DNA of 64,000 nucleotides. It comes from Malaciobacter molluscorum LMG 25693. Lineage in GTDB: Bacteria > Campylobacterota > Campylobacteria > Campylobacterales > Arcobacteraceae. Below, one piece after another: positions 20,684 through 29,749 of the stretch. The stretch is from assembly GCF_003544935.1 (NCBI RefSeq), contig NZ_CP032098.1:310001-374000 (forward strand), written 5' to 3'. The notes below the pieces were generated by a model. That model was given only the letters and a program-made list of their open reading frames with translations, was not told the origin of the DNA and did not search any database. Position numbers and translations under genes: made by a program. Positions within the stretch are counted from its first letter, which is position 1. Every line of letters starts with the position of its first letter.

Positions 20684-21088
20684 ATGGAAATTATGCACGA
20701 AGCATTAACTGCTCATATTTATGCTATTTATCTATTTATAATAATTATGTTATTTAATTTTTATAGTGTTATAAATATAGATGATTTTATGAAATTAGCA
20801 AGAAGATTAAAATTTATGACACCTCTTTATCACTTAACAAATGCAGTCATAATGTACAGTGGAGCAATTATTGCAGCTTATGCACACTCTTTTAGTTTGA
20901 AAGTAATTTTAATGATACCCGTATCAATTTTTTTAATGGTAATTGAAATTAAGAGATATAAAAAAATGAGGGTAATTAAAACCTCAGATGAAAATTTACA
21001 AAATGAATTTAAAACTTATGCAAAAAAAATATACATAATTGAAATTGCAGTATTATTTGCAGTATTTTTATTAGTAAAGGTTTTATAG
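20684..21088 (+). CDS. Small integral membrane protein of unknown function
   Basis: I do not recognise a characterised family. The 134 residues contain about four hydrophobic segments: about 12-30 (AIYLFIIIMLFNFYSVI), 50-68, 71-90 (LKVILMIPVSIFLMVIE) and 113-133 (IYIIEIAVLFAVFLLVKVL). A basic loop (KRYKKMRVIK) follows the third. The start has a GTGAGAT ribosome site. The stop codon directly abuts the ATG of rsmE, so the two are cotranscribed; this shared order is the only functional hint. No catalytic motif is visible. Confidence 0.8.
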   Translation: MEIMHEALTAHIYAIYLFIIIMLFNFYSVINIDDFMKLARRLKFMTPLYHLTNAVIMYSGAIIAAYAHSFSLKVILMIPVSIFLMVIEIKRYKKMRVIKTSDENLQNEFKTYAKKIYIIEIAVLFAVFLLVKVL

Positions 21089-21760
21089 ATGCAATTTACT
21101 TATGATAGTTTAGCAAAAAATGATATTTTAAAAATAGAAAATGAAAACTATAAACATATTATAAAAGCAAGAAGACATAAAGTAGGGGATATTTTAGCTT
21201 TTAGAAATTTAGATGATAATTTTTTATATTATTATGAAATCACACTTATTGATAAAAGAAGTGCAATCTTAAATCTTAAATCATTTGAAGAAAAAATTGT
21301 TGAGGTAAGTAATAAGTTACATATTGGTTGGTGTATTGTTGATCCAAAAACTATTGAAAAAGAGTTACCATATTTAAATGAATTAGGTGTTGATAAAATT
21401 ACATTTATTCCATGTGATTATTCTCAAAATAATTTTAAATTGAATATTGAAAAAATGGAAAAAATATTAATCAACTCTTCTCAACAATGTGGAAGAAGTT
21501 CTTATATTAAATTAGATATATCTTCTGGATTAAAAGAGTTTATAAGTAAATATCCTGATTCTTTTATGCTAAATTTTTCTAATAAATATATTGAAGATTG
21601 TAAAAGTAAAATAAATACTATTATTATAGGTTGTGAAGGTGGCTTTTCTAAAAATGAAGTAAATAATTTCGATGTAGAAAAAATAGTAGGATTTAATACC
21701 CCTTTAATTTTAAAATCACAAACAGCAATTACCGCAATTGCTTCAAAGATATTAATTTAA
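21089..21760 (+). CDS. rsmE: 16S rRNA (uracil-1498-N3)-methyltransferase RsmE
   Basis: RsmE methylates U1498 of 16S rRNA. The 223 residues show an N-terminal PUA-like domain with the HIIKARRHKVGD(IL)AF segment and a C-terminal SPOUT methyltransferase domain. The knotted SAM site is IIIGCEGGFSKNEV followed by LILKSQTAITAIASKIL. The QQCGRSSYIKLD segment is also typical of the family, though slightly diverged. It begins at the base after the preceding stop codon and ends at a strong bidirectional hairpin. Confidence 0.93.
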   Translation: MQFTYDSLAKNDILKIENENYKHIIKARRHKVGDILAFRNLDDNFLYYYEITLIDKRSAILNLKSFEEKIVEVSNKLHIGWCIVDPKTIEKELPYLNELGVDKITFIPCDYSQNNFKLNIEKMEKILINSSQQCGRSSYIKLDISSGLKEFISKYPDSFMLNFSNKYIEDCKSKINTIIIGCEGGFSKNEVNNFDVEKIVGFNTPLILKSQTAITAIASKILI

Positions 21761-21788
21761 AAGATAGAGATTTTCTATCTTTTAAATT
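21754..21788. terminator. Bidirectional terminator between rsmE and the cytochrome gene
   Basis: A perfect 15-bp inverted repeat, AATTTAAAAGATAGA (21754-21768) and TCTATCTTTTAAATT (21774-21788), has a 5-base loop and is flanked by T runs on the plus strand. It sits between convergent stop codons. Confidence 0.7.
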
Positions 21789-21789
21789 T

Positions 21790-22185
21790 TTACCAACTTC
21801 TTACAATAGAGTGGCATCTTGAACATGCATTTAGCATATCTGAATATGCATTTGCAGCATTTAAATAAGCTTTAACTTCTAAATTTAATTCTAATACATT
21901 TATATCTAATGCAATTCTTCTTGAAGTATTTTCAGCAACATTTACCATATGTTTTTTATCTTTTGGTAAATATTTTTCAATTACATTTTTATCATTAAAA
22001 AGGCTATTTCCTTCTTTTACAAGCTTTGTTCCACTTTTTATTAACTCAAGATTATTATTTAAAAAACCTTGTTGAATTTGAGTTATACCCTTTTCCATCG
22101 TTGACATTGATTTTTGTATTATATCTTGTGCACATGCAACTGTAATAAATAATGTACATGCTAAGACAACTTTAGCTAGCTTCAT
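21790..22185 (-). CDS. Periplasmic cytochrome c'-like protein
   Basis: The 131 residues begin with a signal peptide (MKLAKVVLACTLFITVACA) and are otherwise helical. A single c-type heme motif lies at the very C-terminus: C121-S-R-C124-H125. A C-terminal CxxCH after four helices is the pattern of cytochrome c' and related four-helix-bundle cytochromes, which bind NO or shuttle electrons. It lies just downstream of petABC on the same strand, but a hairpin at 22317-22352 separates them. The exact role is unknown; an electron carrier or gas-binding protein is an inference. Confidence 0.75.
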   Translation of the reverse strand: MKLAKVVLACTLFITVACAQDIIQKSMSTMEKGITQIQQGFLNNNLELIKSGTKLVKEGNSLFNDKNVIEKYLPKDKKHMVNVAENTSRRIALDINVLELNLEVKAYLNAANAYSDMLNACSRCHSIVRSW

Positions 22186-22316
22186 CTCATTCCTTTTAAT
22201 TAAATTACAAAAATGTTACACTTTGAGATATTAAAGATTACTTAAGAATATAAAAATAAGTTATTAATACATTATAAATATAAAATAGTTTTCAATTTGA
22301 CACAATTATTAGGCAT

Positions 22317-22352
22317 AAAAAAAGGAAAGATTATTAATAAATCTTCCCTTTT
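22317..22352 (-). terminator. Terminator of the petABC operon
   Basis: A 12-bp stem with one mismatch, AAAGGAAAGATT (22321-22332) and AATCTTCCCTTT (22340-22351), is followed on the minus strand by a run of seven T. It lies 26 bases after the petC stop. Confidence 0.65.
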
Positions 22353-22377
22353 AAATAGTTTTTGAGTTTATATGTTC

Positions 22378-23418
22378 TTAGTGAACATCTCTCCATTTGC
22401 TAGCTTTCCATAACCATGCAAAGATTGCAAAAATTACTAGATAAATTAAGAATTTAGGTCCTAATTCTTCTCTTTGTGCTTTTTTAGAGTCACCAACTTT
22501 TTCTAAGTAAGAAATTACTTTTTCTTCAGAATCTTTAGTTAATCCAACTCTAGGCATTGCAGTACTTTCTAAGTGTTTTTGAGGGTCATTAATAAATTCA
22601 TGTAAATATTGAGCACCTCTACTTCTAATGTATTGTGATAAATCTGGTGGAACTTTTCCCATATATGCTTTAATATTAGTTTCAGGAGTATGTGCAGCCA
22701 TTGTACCACCTAGCATATCTCCATATTTAATACCATGACATCTTTGACAAGCATTTTGGAATACTTCTTTATCTGTCATTTTATCTGGTGCAATTGATTG
22801 TAGATATGCTACCATATCAGCAATCTCCTGTGGTTGCATCCAAGAATAAGAAGGCATTGGGTGAACTCTACCATCAACAAATTTATGTGAAACTTTTGAA
22901 GCTAAAGTTGGTTCTTTTATAAATCCAACTAAATACTCTTTTGAGTAAAGTTTACCAGCTGTACTTAAGTCTGGTGGAACTACACCATATGCTGCAGCAG
23001 AACTTGCATCATCCATTACAGGAGGGAATCCCTCTTTTTTTATTGAGTGGCAAGCTGTACAGTTTGCTTGTACTAAAGTTGCACCATTTGTCGCATTACC
23101 TGTTAAACTTAATGCTTCTTTATTTGAAGCCCAAAAATCATTTATTGTTTTTTCAAATTTAACAGCTTCATTATATTCACTTTTTGGAATATGAGTTAAT
23201 TTTTCGTTACCAGTTGCTTTAGCTTGAGCTTCAGCTTTTTCAAGAGCTTCTTTTTTTTCATCAACTTGCTCTTTTGCACTTACTTTATCAGCTTGTGCAA
23301 AATCATAATTTGCAGGATCTACATGAGGATGCATTTGTGAATGAGCAAATGGTTCAACACCCCAGTAAGTTATTAGTGTTAAAACTACTACTACTGCTAA
23401 TATTTTTATTTCTCTCAT
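22378..23418 (-). CDS. petC: Ubiquinol-cytochrome c reductase, di-heme cytochrome c1 subunit
   Basis: This is the cytochrome c subunit of the bc1 complex. The 346 residues have an N-terminal membrane anchor (about 4-20) and two c-type heme motifs, C120-T-A-C123-H124 and C224-Q-R-C227-H228. Candidate sixth-ligand methionines lie in HPMPSY and AMPRVG, and a C-terminal membrane helix (about 325-341) is present. A two-heme, two-anchor subunit is the epsilonproteobacterial type, unlike mono-heme cytochrome c1. A charged coiled segment (about 45-95) precedes the first heme domain. It overlaps petB by one base. Confidence 0.95.
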   Translation of the reverse strand: MREIKILAVVVVLTLITYWGVEPFAHSQMHPHVDPANYDFAQADKVSAKEQVDEKKEALEKAEAQAKATGNEKLTHIPKSEYNEAVKFEKTINDFWASNKEALSLTGNATNGATLVQANCTACHSIKKEGFPPVMDDASSAAAYGVVPPDLSTAGKLYSKEYLVGFIKEPTLASKVSHKFVDGRVHPMPSYSWMQPQEIADMVAYLQSIAPDKMTDKEVFQNACQRCHGIKYGDMLGGTMAAHTPETNIKAYMGKVPPDLSQYIRSRGAQYLHEFINDPQKHLESTAMPRVGLTKDSEEKVISYLEKVGDSKKAQREELGPKFLIYLVIFAIFAWLWKASKWRDVH

Positions 23419-24665
23419 TATGCACCTCTCTTTTTAGCATCAATTTTTGAAATAACTGGTAATAGGATAAACAGTACAATAAATAGAGTAGCTGCTACAA
23501 ATCCAACCCATGCATTTGCACCTGTTGGAGGTAATTTACCCCAAATAGTTAATACAATTAAGTCTGCCATTAATATCCAGAACCAAACAAAAAATGCAGG
23601 TCTTTTATGTGCTGGTAAAATTTTTGTATCTCTATCTAAGAATGGTAAGAACAAGAAAATTGCATTTGCAAAACCAAATGCAGCTAATCCAATATCAAAT
23701 GCCTTCATAGGACCAATATCAAAGAAGAAACCTCTTAATACTTCATATGACCATAAGAAATACCACTCAGGATAAATATGTGCAGGAGTTGCCATATTAT
23801 CAGCTGGATCAAAGTTAACTGGATCCATCGCAAATTCATAATGGAAGAATACTAAGTAAAAATAGAATAATAAGAAGATCCCTAAAACTGCTAAATCTTT
23901 AGAAATAAAGATAGGCCAGAATGGAATAACTTTCGATTCTTTTTTATTACCACTTAAATATTTTTCAGCTTCAGCATCAAAGTCAAGTTCTTCAGAATCT
24001 TGATTATTAACATGAGGAATTCTTAAAGTATAGAAGTGGAATGCAATAAGTCCCATAATTACGATTGGTAATAAGAACACATGTAACATAAAAAATCTAG
24101 TTAATGTAGCATCAGCAACATTAAAGTCACCCCTAATCCATACAACTAAATCAGGACCAATAAATGGAATACCACCAAATAAATTTGTAATAACCATTGC
24201 TGCCCAGTAAGACATTTGTCCCCAAGGTAACATATATCCAGAAAAACCAGCTGCACTAAATACTACAAATAGTAACATACCAGAGATCCAAATCATCTCT
24301 CTACCTTGTTTATAAGAACCATAGTAAATTCCAGTAAACATATGTATGTAAATAATTAAGAATACAACTGATGCAGCAACTCCATGCATATGTCTAAATA
24401 ACCAACCATATGCAACTTCTTGCATAATTGTGTAGTTAACAGAATCAAATGCTAAGTTTACATCTGGTTTGTAATACATCATTAAAAAAATTCCAGAAAT
24501 TACTAAAATTCCAAATGTTGTAGCTAATAATACACCCATTGCCCATAAGAAGTTAATATCTTTTGGAATCCAATACTCAGTCATTAAAACTTTGTTTAGT
24601 GTAGTTGTATTTAATCTTTGATCTAACCACTCACCAACAGAGTTTGCTTTAGTAAATTTTGCCAT
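23418..24665 (-). CDS. petB: Cytochrome b subunit of the bc1 complex
   Basis: PetB is the quinol-oxidising, proton-translocating core of complex III. The 415 residues contain about eight membrane helices with the four heme-ligand histidines in helices II and IV (FRHMHGVAASVVFLIIYIHMF and MLHVFLLPIVIMGLIAFHFY). The Qo-site motif PEWY is present in HIYPEWYFLWSYEVLRG. It is a single long chain rather than the split b6/subunit IV form. It lies 11 bases after petA and overlaps petC by one base. Confidence 0.97.
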   Translation of the reverse strand: MAKFTKANSVGEWLDQRLNTTTLNKVLMTEYWIPKDINFLWAMGVLLATTFGILVISGIFLMMYYKPDVNLAFDSVNYTIMQEVAYGWLFRHMHGVAASVVFLIIYIHMFTGIYYGSYKQGREMIWISGMLLFVVFSAAGFSGYMLPWGQMSYWAAMVITNLFGGIPFIGPDLVVWIRGDFNVADATLTRFFMLHVFLLPIVIMGLIAFHFYTLRIPHVNNQDSEELDFDAEAEKYLSGNKKESKVIPFWPIFISKDLAVLGIFLLFYFYLVFFHYEFAMDPVNFDPADNMATPAHIYPEWYFLWSYEVLRGFFFDIGPMKAFDIGLAAFGFANAIFLFLPFLDRDTKILPAHKRPAFFVWFWILMADLIVLTIWGKLPPTGANAWVGFVAATLFIVLFILLPVISKIDAKKRGA

Positions 24666-24676
24666 TGCTTAACTCC

Positions 24677-25177
24677 TTATGCCTTCATCGCAGCTGCGAT
24701 TTTTTTATATTCAGGACCTTCTTCACCTAAAACAATTTTAGTACCAGAAATACTAAATGGAGGTAAGTCAAGAGGTCTTGGTGGTGGACCAAAAATTTCT
24801 TCACCGCTGGCATTAAATTCGCCACCGTGACATGGACATTTCCATTTTGTTTTTTTCCAAGCAGGAATACATCCAAGGTGAGTACACAATCCAATTGCAA
24901 TTGTATATCTGTCACCATTAATAATTAAGTCTCTTTTATTAGGTTGCATATCAGCAGTTTTTTTAAGTATAAATACGGGTTTTCCTCTCCACATGATTGT
25001 ACTTGGATGACCAGCTTTTACTGCACTTAAATCAAATTCAGTAAATCCGCTAGATAATACACTTGGAAGTGGATCCCATGCTTTCTTCATTCCAACTAAA
25101 GAAGCAGCACCACCGACTGCAGCGACTGCAGCAAATGTATAACCAAGAAAATCTCGTCTATTTGTTTCGTTAGACAT
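24677..25177 (-). CDS. petA: Rieske iron-sulfur subunit of the bc1 complex
   Basis: The 166 residues start with a Tat-like signal-anchor, RRDFLGYTFAAVAAVGGAASL. The [2Fe-2S] ligands are in the two Rieske motifs, CTHLGC and CPCHGGEF, each supplying one Cys-His pair, with the extra Cys pair available for the stabilising disulfide. It passes electrons from quinol at the PetB Qo site to the PetC hemes. It is first in petA-petB-petC and has a clear TATAAT box upstream. Confidence 0.96.
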   Translation of the reverse strand: MSNETNRRDFLGYTFAAVAAVGGAASLVGMKKAWDPLPSVLSSGFTEFDLSAVKAGHPSTIMWRGKPVFILKKTADMQPNKRDLIINGDRYTIAIGLCTHLGCIPAWKKTKWKCPCHGGEFNASGEEIFGPPPRPLDLPPFSISGTKIVLGEEGPEYKKIAAAMKA

Positions 25178-25209
25178 ATATCTTCCTTATTTTAAAATAA
25201 AATCTAACT

Positions 25210-25215
25210 ATTATA
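25210..25215 (-). promoter_or_regulatory. Probable -10 box of petABC
   Basis: The minus strand reads TATAAT within CTCAATATAATAG, about 33 bases before the petA start. Only one promoter is evident for the three genes. Confidence 0.5.
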
Positions 25216-25320
25216 TTGAGAATTTTCTTAAATTGTTATGACATAAGTCAATTAAGTTCACTTTTGTGTCATTTTGTGCCCATTGTGAGAAAAATAGATA
25301 CACAGAAATATAAGTTTTTG

Positions 25321-25349
25321 TTATTAGAGAGATTAATTCTCTCTAATAA
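25321..25349 (-). terminator. Hairpin at the end of thrC
   Basis: A perfect 12-bp stem, TTATTAGAGAGA (25321-25332) with TCTCTCTAATAA (25338-25349), spans the thrC stop codon. The T run that follows on the minus strand is weak, so this is a probable but imperfect terminator. Confidence 0.5.
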
Positions 25350-26814
25350 ATCTTACGATTTCTTCTTCTATGTCTTTTTTATCTATGATAGTTTTGTGAA
25401 TAATTTTAGAATTAAATAATTTTTTAATGTTGTCAGGTAAAGTTGCATTGTATTTATGCGCAATTTCTTCTAAAGCTTCTTTATCGTTATATTTTGTATT
25501 ATCTTGCTTTAGTGCATTTAATACTGTTGGTGAGAATTTTGTCCACTCAGCAGTAGAATAAATTACAGTTTTTAAATCTTTTTCTCTTAAGTTTTCATAA
25601 GCTTTAAGACAAGTAGCCGTATGTGGATCCATTAAGTAACCATTATCTAAAAACTCTTTTATTTTTATAGCACCATAACTATCATCTGAGTTTATAGCTG
25701 AAAATTCAGATTGTAATAGTTGTTTTTCATCATTTGTTAATGTAAAAATATTATCTTTTGCTAAATTCTCAAATAACTCTTTTGTTCTTTTTGCTCCAAA
25801 TAAATCATACATTACTCTTTCTATATTTGAAGATTTTAATATATCCATTGCAGGAGATTTTGTAAGAATTAATTGTTTATCTTTTATGTCATAAACACCT
25901 GTGTTAATCCATTCTGTTAATATATTATTTTCATTAGAAGCAACAAGAAGTTTTTCAATAGGTAATCCCATTTTTTTAGCATAATATGCACCTAATACGT
26001 TACCAAAATTACCACTTGGAACTACTAGATAGATTTTATCATGGTTTTTAATCTCATTTTGTCTAATTAATTCTAAATATGAGTGGAAGTGATATATAAT
26101 TTGGAAAATAATTCTACCAAAGTTTACAGAATTTGCTGCACTTAGTTTTATTCCGTCATTATCTAACTCTTTTTTAAATGATTGTGAGTTTAAAAGATTT
26201 TTTAATGCTGTTTGTGCATCATCAAAGTTACCTTTTATTCCAATAACTTTTTGATTTTCTCCATCTTCACAAACCATTTGTAATCTTTGTACATCTGAAG
26301 TTCCACCATCTGGATACATACAAGCTATTTTTATATTCTCTTTGTTTTTGAAAGTATTTAGTGCAGCTGGACCTGTATCTCCACTTGTTGCTGCTAAAAT
26401 TAGATACTTCTCATCTCTTTTTTTAGCAATTGAACTTAAAATAGATCCAAAAGGTTGTAATGCCATATCTTTAAATGCTCTTGTTGGTCCATGATATTGC
26501 TCATGTACAAATAAATCCTCTTTTACTTTTACAACTGGGCATGGATTTTTTGCATCATCAAAATTATCATATAGTGATAATGCATTATTAATATCATCAT
26601 CACTAATATCTATTTTAAAAGCTTTTAATATGTCATATGCAAGTTTTTTGTAGTTTTTATCTAAATGTTTTTGAATAAAGTTTTCTTCTAATTTAGGTAA
26701 TTCTTTTGGAACATATAAACCCCCAAATGAAGCACTTGGATTTAGTATTGCTTCACTAAAACTAACTTCTAATGGTTTAACTCCATCATTTCCTCTTGTT
26801 TCTATAAAATTCAT
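25333..26814 (-). CDS. thrC: Threonine synthase
   Basis: ThrC converts O-phosphohomoserine to threonine with PLP. The 493 residues begin with the family N-terminus, MNFIETRGNDGVKPLEVSFSEAIL. The PLP lysine is in HGPTRAFKDMALQ (about residue 111), the phosphate-binding loop is in AATSGDTGPAALN, and SGNFGNVLGAYYAK is conserved. The long form with an extended C-terminus matches the E. coli-like group. It starts 11 bases after argB, so the two are cotranscribed although their pathways differ. Confidence 0.96.
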   Translation of the reverse strand: MNFIETRGNDGVKPLEVSFSEAILNPSASFGGLYVPKELPKLEENFIQKHLDKNYKKLAYDILKAFKIDISDDDINNALSLYDNFDDAKNPCPVVKVKEDLFVHEQYHGPTRAFKDMALQPFGSILSSIAKKRDEKYLILAATSGDTGPAALNTFKNKENIKIACMYPDGGTSDVQRLQMVCEDGENQKVIGIKGNFDDAQTALKNLLNSQSFKKELDNDGIKLSAANSVNFGRIIFQIIYHFHSYLELIRQNEIKNHDKIYLVVPSGNFGNVLGAYYAKKMGLPIEKLLVASNENNILTEWINTGVYDIKDKQLILTKSPAMDILKSSNIERVMYDLFGAKRTKELFENLAKDNIFTLTNDEKQLLQSEFSAINSDDSYGAIKIKEFLDNGYLMDPHTATCLKAYENLREKDLKTVIYSTAEWTKFSPTVLNALKQDNTKYNDKEALEEIAHKYNATLPDNIKKLFNSKIIHKTIIDKKDIEEEIVRFIREN

Positions 26815-26825
26815 TAAATTTCCCT

Positions 26826-27728
26826 CTATATTTCTTTTAATAATTTTTCTATGTCAATTCCGTTATTTTTACCGTCTTTTCTAAGAAATTGAGTACCAAC
26901 TCCATCACTAGTGAATAATTCTAATAAAATTGAGTGTTCAACTCTTCCATCGATTATATGAGCTTTATTTACGCCATTATAAATAGCATCAATGCATGAA
27001 TCAACTTTAGGAATCATTCCACCAGCAATTGTTCCATCTTCTTTTAATTTTTCAACATCTTCTTTGTCTAATGAATTTAAAAGATTAGCTTCTTTATCTA
27101 ATACACCTTTTGTATCTGTTAAAAATAATACTTTTTGAGCATTTACTGCAATTGCAACTTTACTTGCTGCAACATCTGCATTTATATTAAATCCTGGATG
27201 ATTTGGTTTATCACTATCTGCAATTGGTGCAATTACAGGAATATAACCTTGTTTTACAAGATTATTAATAAGTTCACCATTTACTTTTGTAACAACACCT
27301 GTAAAACCAAATTTACCATCTTCTTTAGGTTTAGCATTTATTATTGATGAGTCTTTACCTGAAATACCAATAGCTTTTGCCCCATGGTGATTTAGTAATG
27401 AAGTAATATTTTTATTTATATCTCCACTAAGAACCATCTCAACAATTCTCATAGTCTCTTGACTTGTTACCCTATGTCCATTTACAAATTCAGTTGGTAT
27501 TCCTAATTTTTCTAAAAGATCAGAAATTTTTGCTCCCCCACCATGAACAATAATTGGATTCATACCCACTAACTTTAATAATACTATATCTTCTGCAAAT
27601 TTTGCTTGTAAATCAGGACTAGTTTGTGCAGAACCACCATATTTGATAACTATTGTTTTTCCATAAAATTTTTTAATATGAGGTATTGCATCTAGCAACA
27701 CTTGAACTTTATGTTGTTTTTTATGCAT
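26826..27728 (-). CDS. argB: Acetylglutamate kinase
   Basis: ArgB phosphorylates N-acetylglutamate in arginine synthesis. The 300 residues have the amino-acid-kinase fold: the lysine-glycine motif IVIKYGGSAQ (about 26-35), IVHGGGAKISDLL, the GHRVTSQETMRIVEMVLSG arginine-binding segment, and IAGGMIPKVDSCIDAI. The N-terminal helix upstream of the kinase core is the feature linked to hexamer formation and arginine inhibition in other bacteria; inhibition here is inferred. It is first in argB-thrC and has its own -10 box. Confidence 0.96.
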   Translation of the reverse strand: MHKKQHKVQVLLDAIPHIKKFYGKTIVIKYGGSAQTSPDLQAKFAEDIVLLKLVGMNPIIVHGGGAKISDLLEKLGIPTEFVNGHRVTSQETMRIVEMVLSGDINKNITSLLNHHGAKAIGISGKDSSIINAKPKEDGKFGFTGVVTKVNGELINNLVKQGYIPVIAPIADSDKPNHPGFNINADVAASKVAIAVNAQKVLFLTDTKGVLDKEANLLNSLDKEDVEKLKEDGTIAGGMIPKVDSCIDAIYNGVNKAHIIDGRVEHSILLELFTSDGVGTQFLRKDGKNNGIDIEKLLKEI

Positions 27729-27758
27729 AATATTTCCTAGGATTATTTTAAGATGTGA

Positions 27759-27764
27759 ATTATA
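27759..27764 (-). promoter_or_regulatory. Probable -10 box of argB-thrC
   Basis: The minus strand reads TATAAT in TTAGATATAATTC, about 31 bases before the argB start. Confidence 0.5.
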
Positions 27765-27786
27765 TCTAAAAGATGCTTAATGGGTG

Positions 27787-27811
27787 AAGAAGTAGGTTTA
27801 ACCTACTTCTT
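27787..27811 (-). terminator. Possible hairpin terminator of the GGDEF gene
   Basis: AAGAAGTAGG (27787-27796) pairs with CCTACTTCTT (27802-27811) around the stop codon with a 5-base loop. No T tract follows on the minus strand, so Rho-independent termination is doubtful. Confidence 0.35.
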
Positions 27812-29626
27812 TAGTAATTCTTCATGAAATGCTACTACTTTATTTCTTCCAGTCTCTTTTGCTTCATATAAAGCTAAATCTGCATATTTAATACAATCTT
27901 TAACATTATCATTATCTTTTGGATACATACTTGTACCAATACTCATAGTTTTGCTAATAGTTGTATTTCCTGCAGGTATTTTTTTAAGAGCAAACGCTTC
28001 TTTTATTTTTAAAGATAGCTTGTCAACTGATTTTTCATCACAATTGTAAAGTAATACTATAAACTCTTCTCCCCCAAATCTAATAACAATATCAGACTCT
28101 CTTGTATTTTCAATTAATGTTTCAGCAACAATTTTTATAGCATTATCTCCAACATCATGTCCATAAGTATCATTAACTTTTTTAAAGTGGTCAATATCTA
28201 CCATTAATACACCATATTTGATGTTTGCTCTTGTTGCTTGTGCTGTTATTTTATCAATTGAATCTTCTAAATATTTTCTATTGTAAAGTCCTGTTAAAGG
28301 ATCAGTTCTAGCATTTAATTCAAGAATATTCATAAGTTTTTTACTTACAATTACTGTTTTAGCAGTATCAATATAATCTTTAATATATGGAATAAGTTCT
28401 CTAATTCTTTTTGTTTCTTCTTCTTTATTTGTATAAATTGATACAATTAAATCTAATTCATTAGATATAGAGTAAGGAACACAAAAATAGTTAGTTTCTT
28501 TACATTTCTTACAAGCAGAACATACATTTTGAAATTGTGTTGAATCGATTATTGTATTTGTTCTATCTGCTCTACAACCCATTTCTGTAATATCGCAATA
28601 TAATTGATTTTCTACATATACAACATTTATTTTATTATGAATAGTATCAGATTCAAAAAAGTTAAAATCTTTTAAACCTAATTGTTCTTTAAATACATGT
28701 GCAAGTCTAGAATATACTTCTTCTAATGTATCGTCATATTCAATAGTTTTTCTAAATCTATAAACATCAGAAAGTCTATCAACGGTATTTTTTACATTAA
28801 TCAAGTGGTCTTTTTCATCCACACTATTTTCAGTTAAGAAAACTGAAATTTTAGAATCCATCTCATCCAAAGAACTCTCTAATTTTTCAAGTAAGCCATT
28901 AATCCAAGAAGCCACATCTTTTGATTCTTTTCCTTCTGGATTATCTATTCTTTGAGAATAATCTCCATCTTGTGCTTTACTCATAACTTTTTTAATCTCA
29001 TCAAATACACTTAAAAATGGAGAGATTAACATATTTATTAAGAAAATAATAATAACCATTAGAAGTAAGGCTATAACTGCTGTATGAGCAACTGTTGTGA
29101 TTCCTACTTCTTTAGAATCATCAATAGACATAGTAATCGTAATTGCTCCTAAAGTATCACCTTCTTTTGCATTTGTATGACATTGCATACAGTTTATTTT
29201 TCCTTGTGATGTAGCTTTATAAGGAATAGTAATTCTATAATGACTTTTTGAAAAAATATTTTCACTAATTACTCTTTTTATATTTCCTGTTTTTAAAACT
29301 TCTTTATCAATTTCATCTCTTGCTATTTCATTATTAAACCCTATCCCAAACATCTCTACAACATCTTTACCTCTACTTAACCAGATTTTATCAATATTTG
29401 GTAAATCTTCTAATTGACTTAAAAATAGTTCTCTATTTTCAATAACACCTGTAACCATTTGGGAAGTTAAGGAGTGTTCAATAGTTTTTGCAAGTACATG
29501 TGCTTTGTCATCGATATTTTTTACACCATAATCTCTAAAGTTATAAATTAAATTAGCAATTAATAAAACAAACATGGAAAATGTGATGAATATTACAAGA
29601 AATATAATTTTATTTTTAGTTCGCAT
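27803..29626 (-). CDS. Membrane diguanylate cyclase with a periplasmic c-type heme motif
   Basis: A 607-residue signalling protein. Membrane helices lie at about 8-27 and 178-203 and enclose a periplasmic domain. Within it, C146-M-Q-C149-H150 is a c-type heme-attachment motif, resembling heme-containing DUF3365/Tll0287-like sensors. A HAMP-like linker follows, then a GAF-like region with six cysteines (C344, C351, C369, C372, C375, C382). The C-terminal GGDEF domain reads RFGGEEF, with the inhibitory RxxD site RESD five residues before, so it should make c-di-GMP and be feedback-inhibited. Redox or gas sensing is an inference. It is divergent from addA. Confidence 0.88.
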   Translation of the reverse strand: MRTKNKIIFLVIFITFSMFVLLIANLIYNFRDYGVKNIDDKAHVLAKTIEHSLTSQMVTGVIENRELFLSQLEDLPNIDKIWLSRGKDVVEMFGIGFNNEIARDEIDKEVLKTGNIKRVISENIFSKSHYRITIPYKATSQGKINCMQCHTNAKEGDTLGAITITMSIDDSKEVGITTVAHTAVIALLLMVIIIFLINMLISPFLSVFDEIKKVMSKAQDGDYSQRIDNPEGKESKDVASWINGLLEKLESSLDEMDSKISVFLTENSVDEKDHLINVKNTVDRLSDVYRFRKTIEYDDTLEEVYSRLAHVFKEQLGLKDFNFFESDTIHNKINVVYVENQLYCDITEMGCRADRTNTIIDSTQFQNVCSACKKCKETNYFCVPYSISNELDLIVSIYTNKEEETKRIRELIPYIKDYIDTAKTVIVSKKLMNILELNARTDPLTGLYNRKYLEDSIDKITAQATRANIKYGVLMVDIDHFKKVNDTYGHDVGDNAIKIVAETLIENTRESDIVIRFGGEEFIVLLYNCDEKSVDKLSLKIKEAFALKKIPAGNTTISKTMSIGTSMYPKDNDNVKDCIKYADLALYEAKETGRNKVVAFHEELLKK

Positions 29627-29749
29627 AAATTTTCCCCAAATCTTTTTACCTTAATAGTAACACAATAATAACATTAATAAAATAAAAATAAGCAAATCTT
29701 AAAAATAACAATATTGCAAATTTTAATAATTCTTTTGTATTATACTTTT

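Noticed and set aside
24727-24918. A 63-residue open frame within petA in another frame of the same strand.
   Set aside because: It is fully contained in petA, which has all Rieske motifs intact; there is no evidence for a frameshift or second gene.
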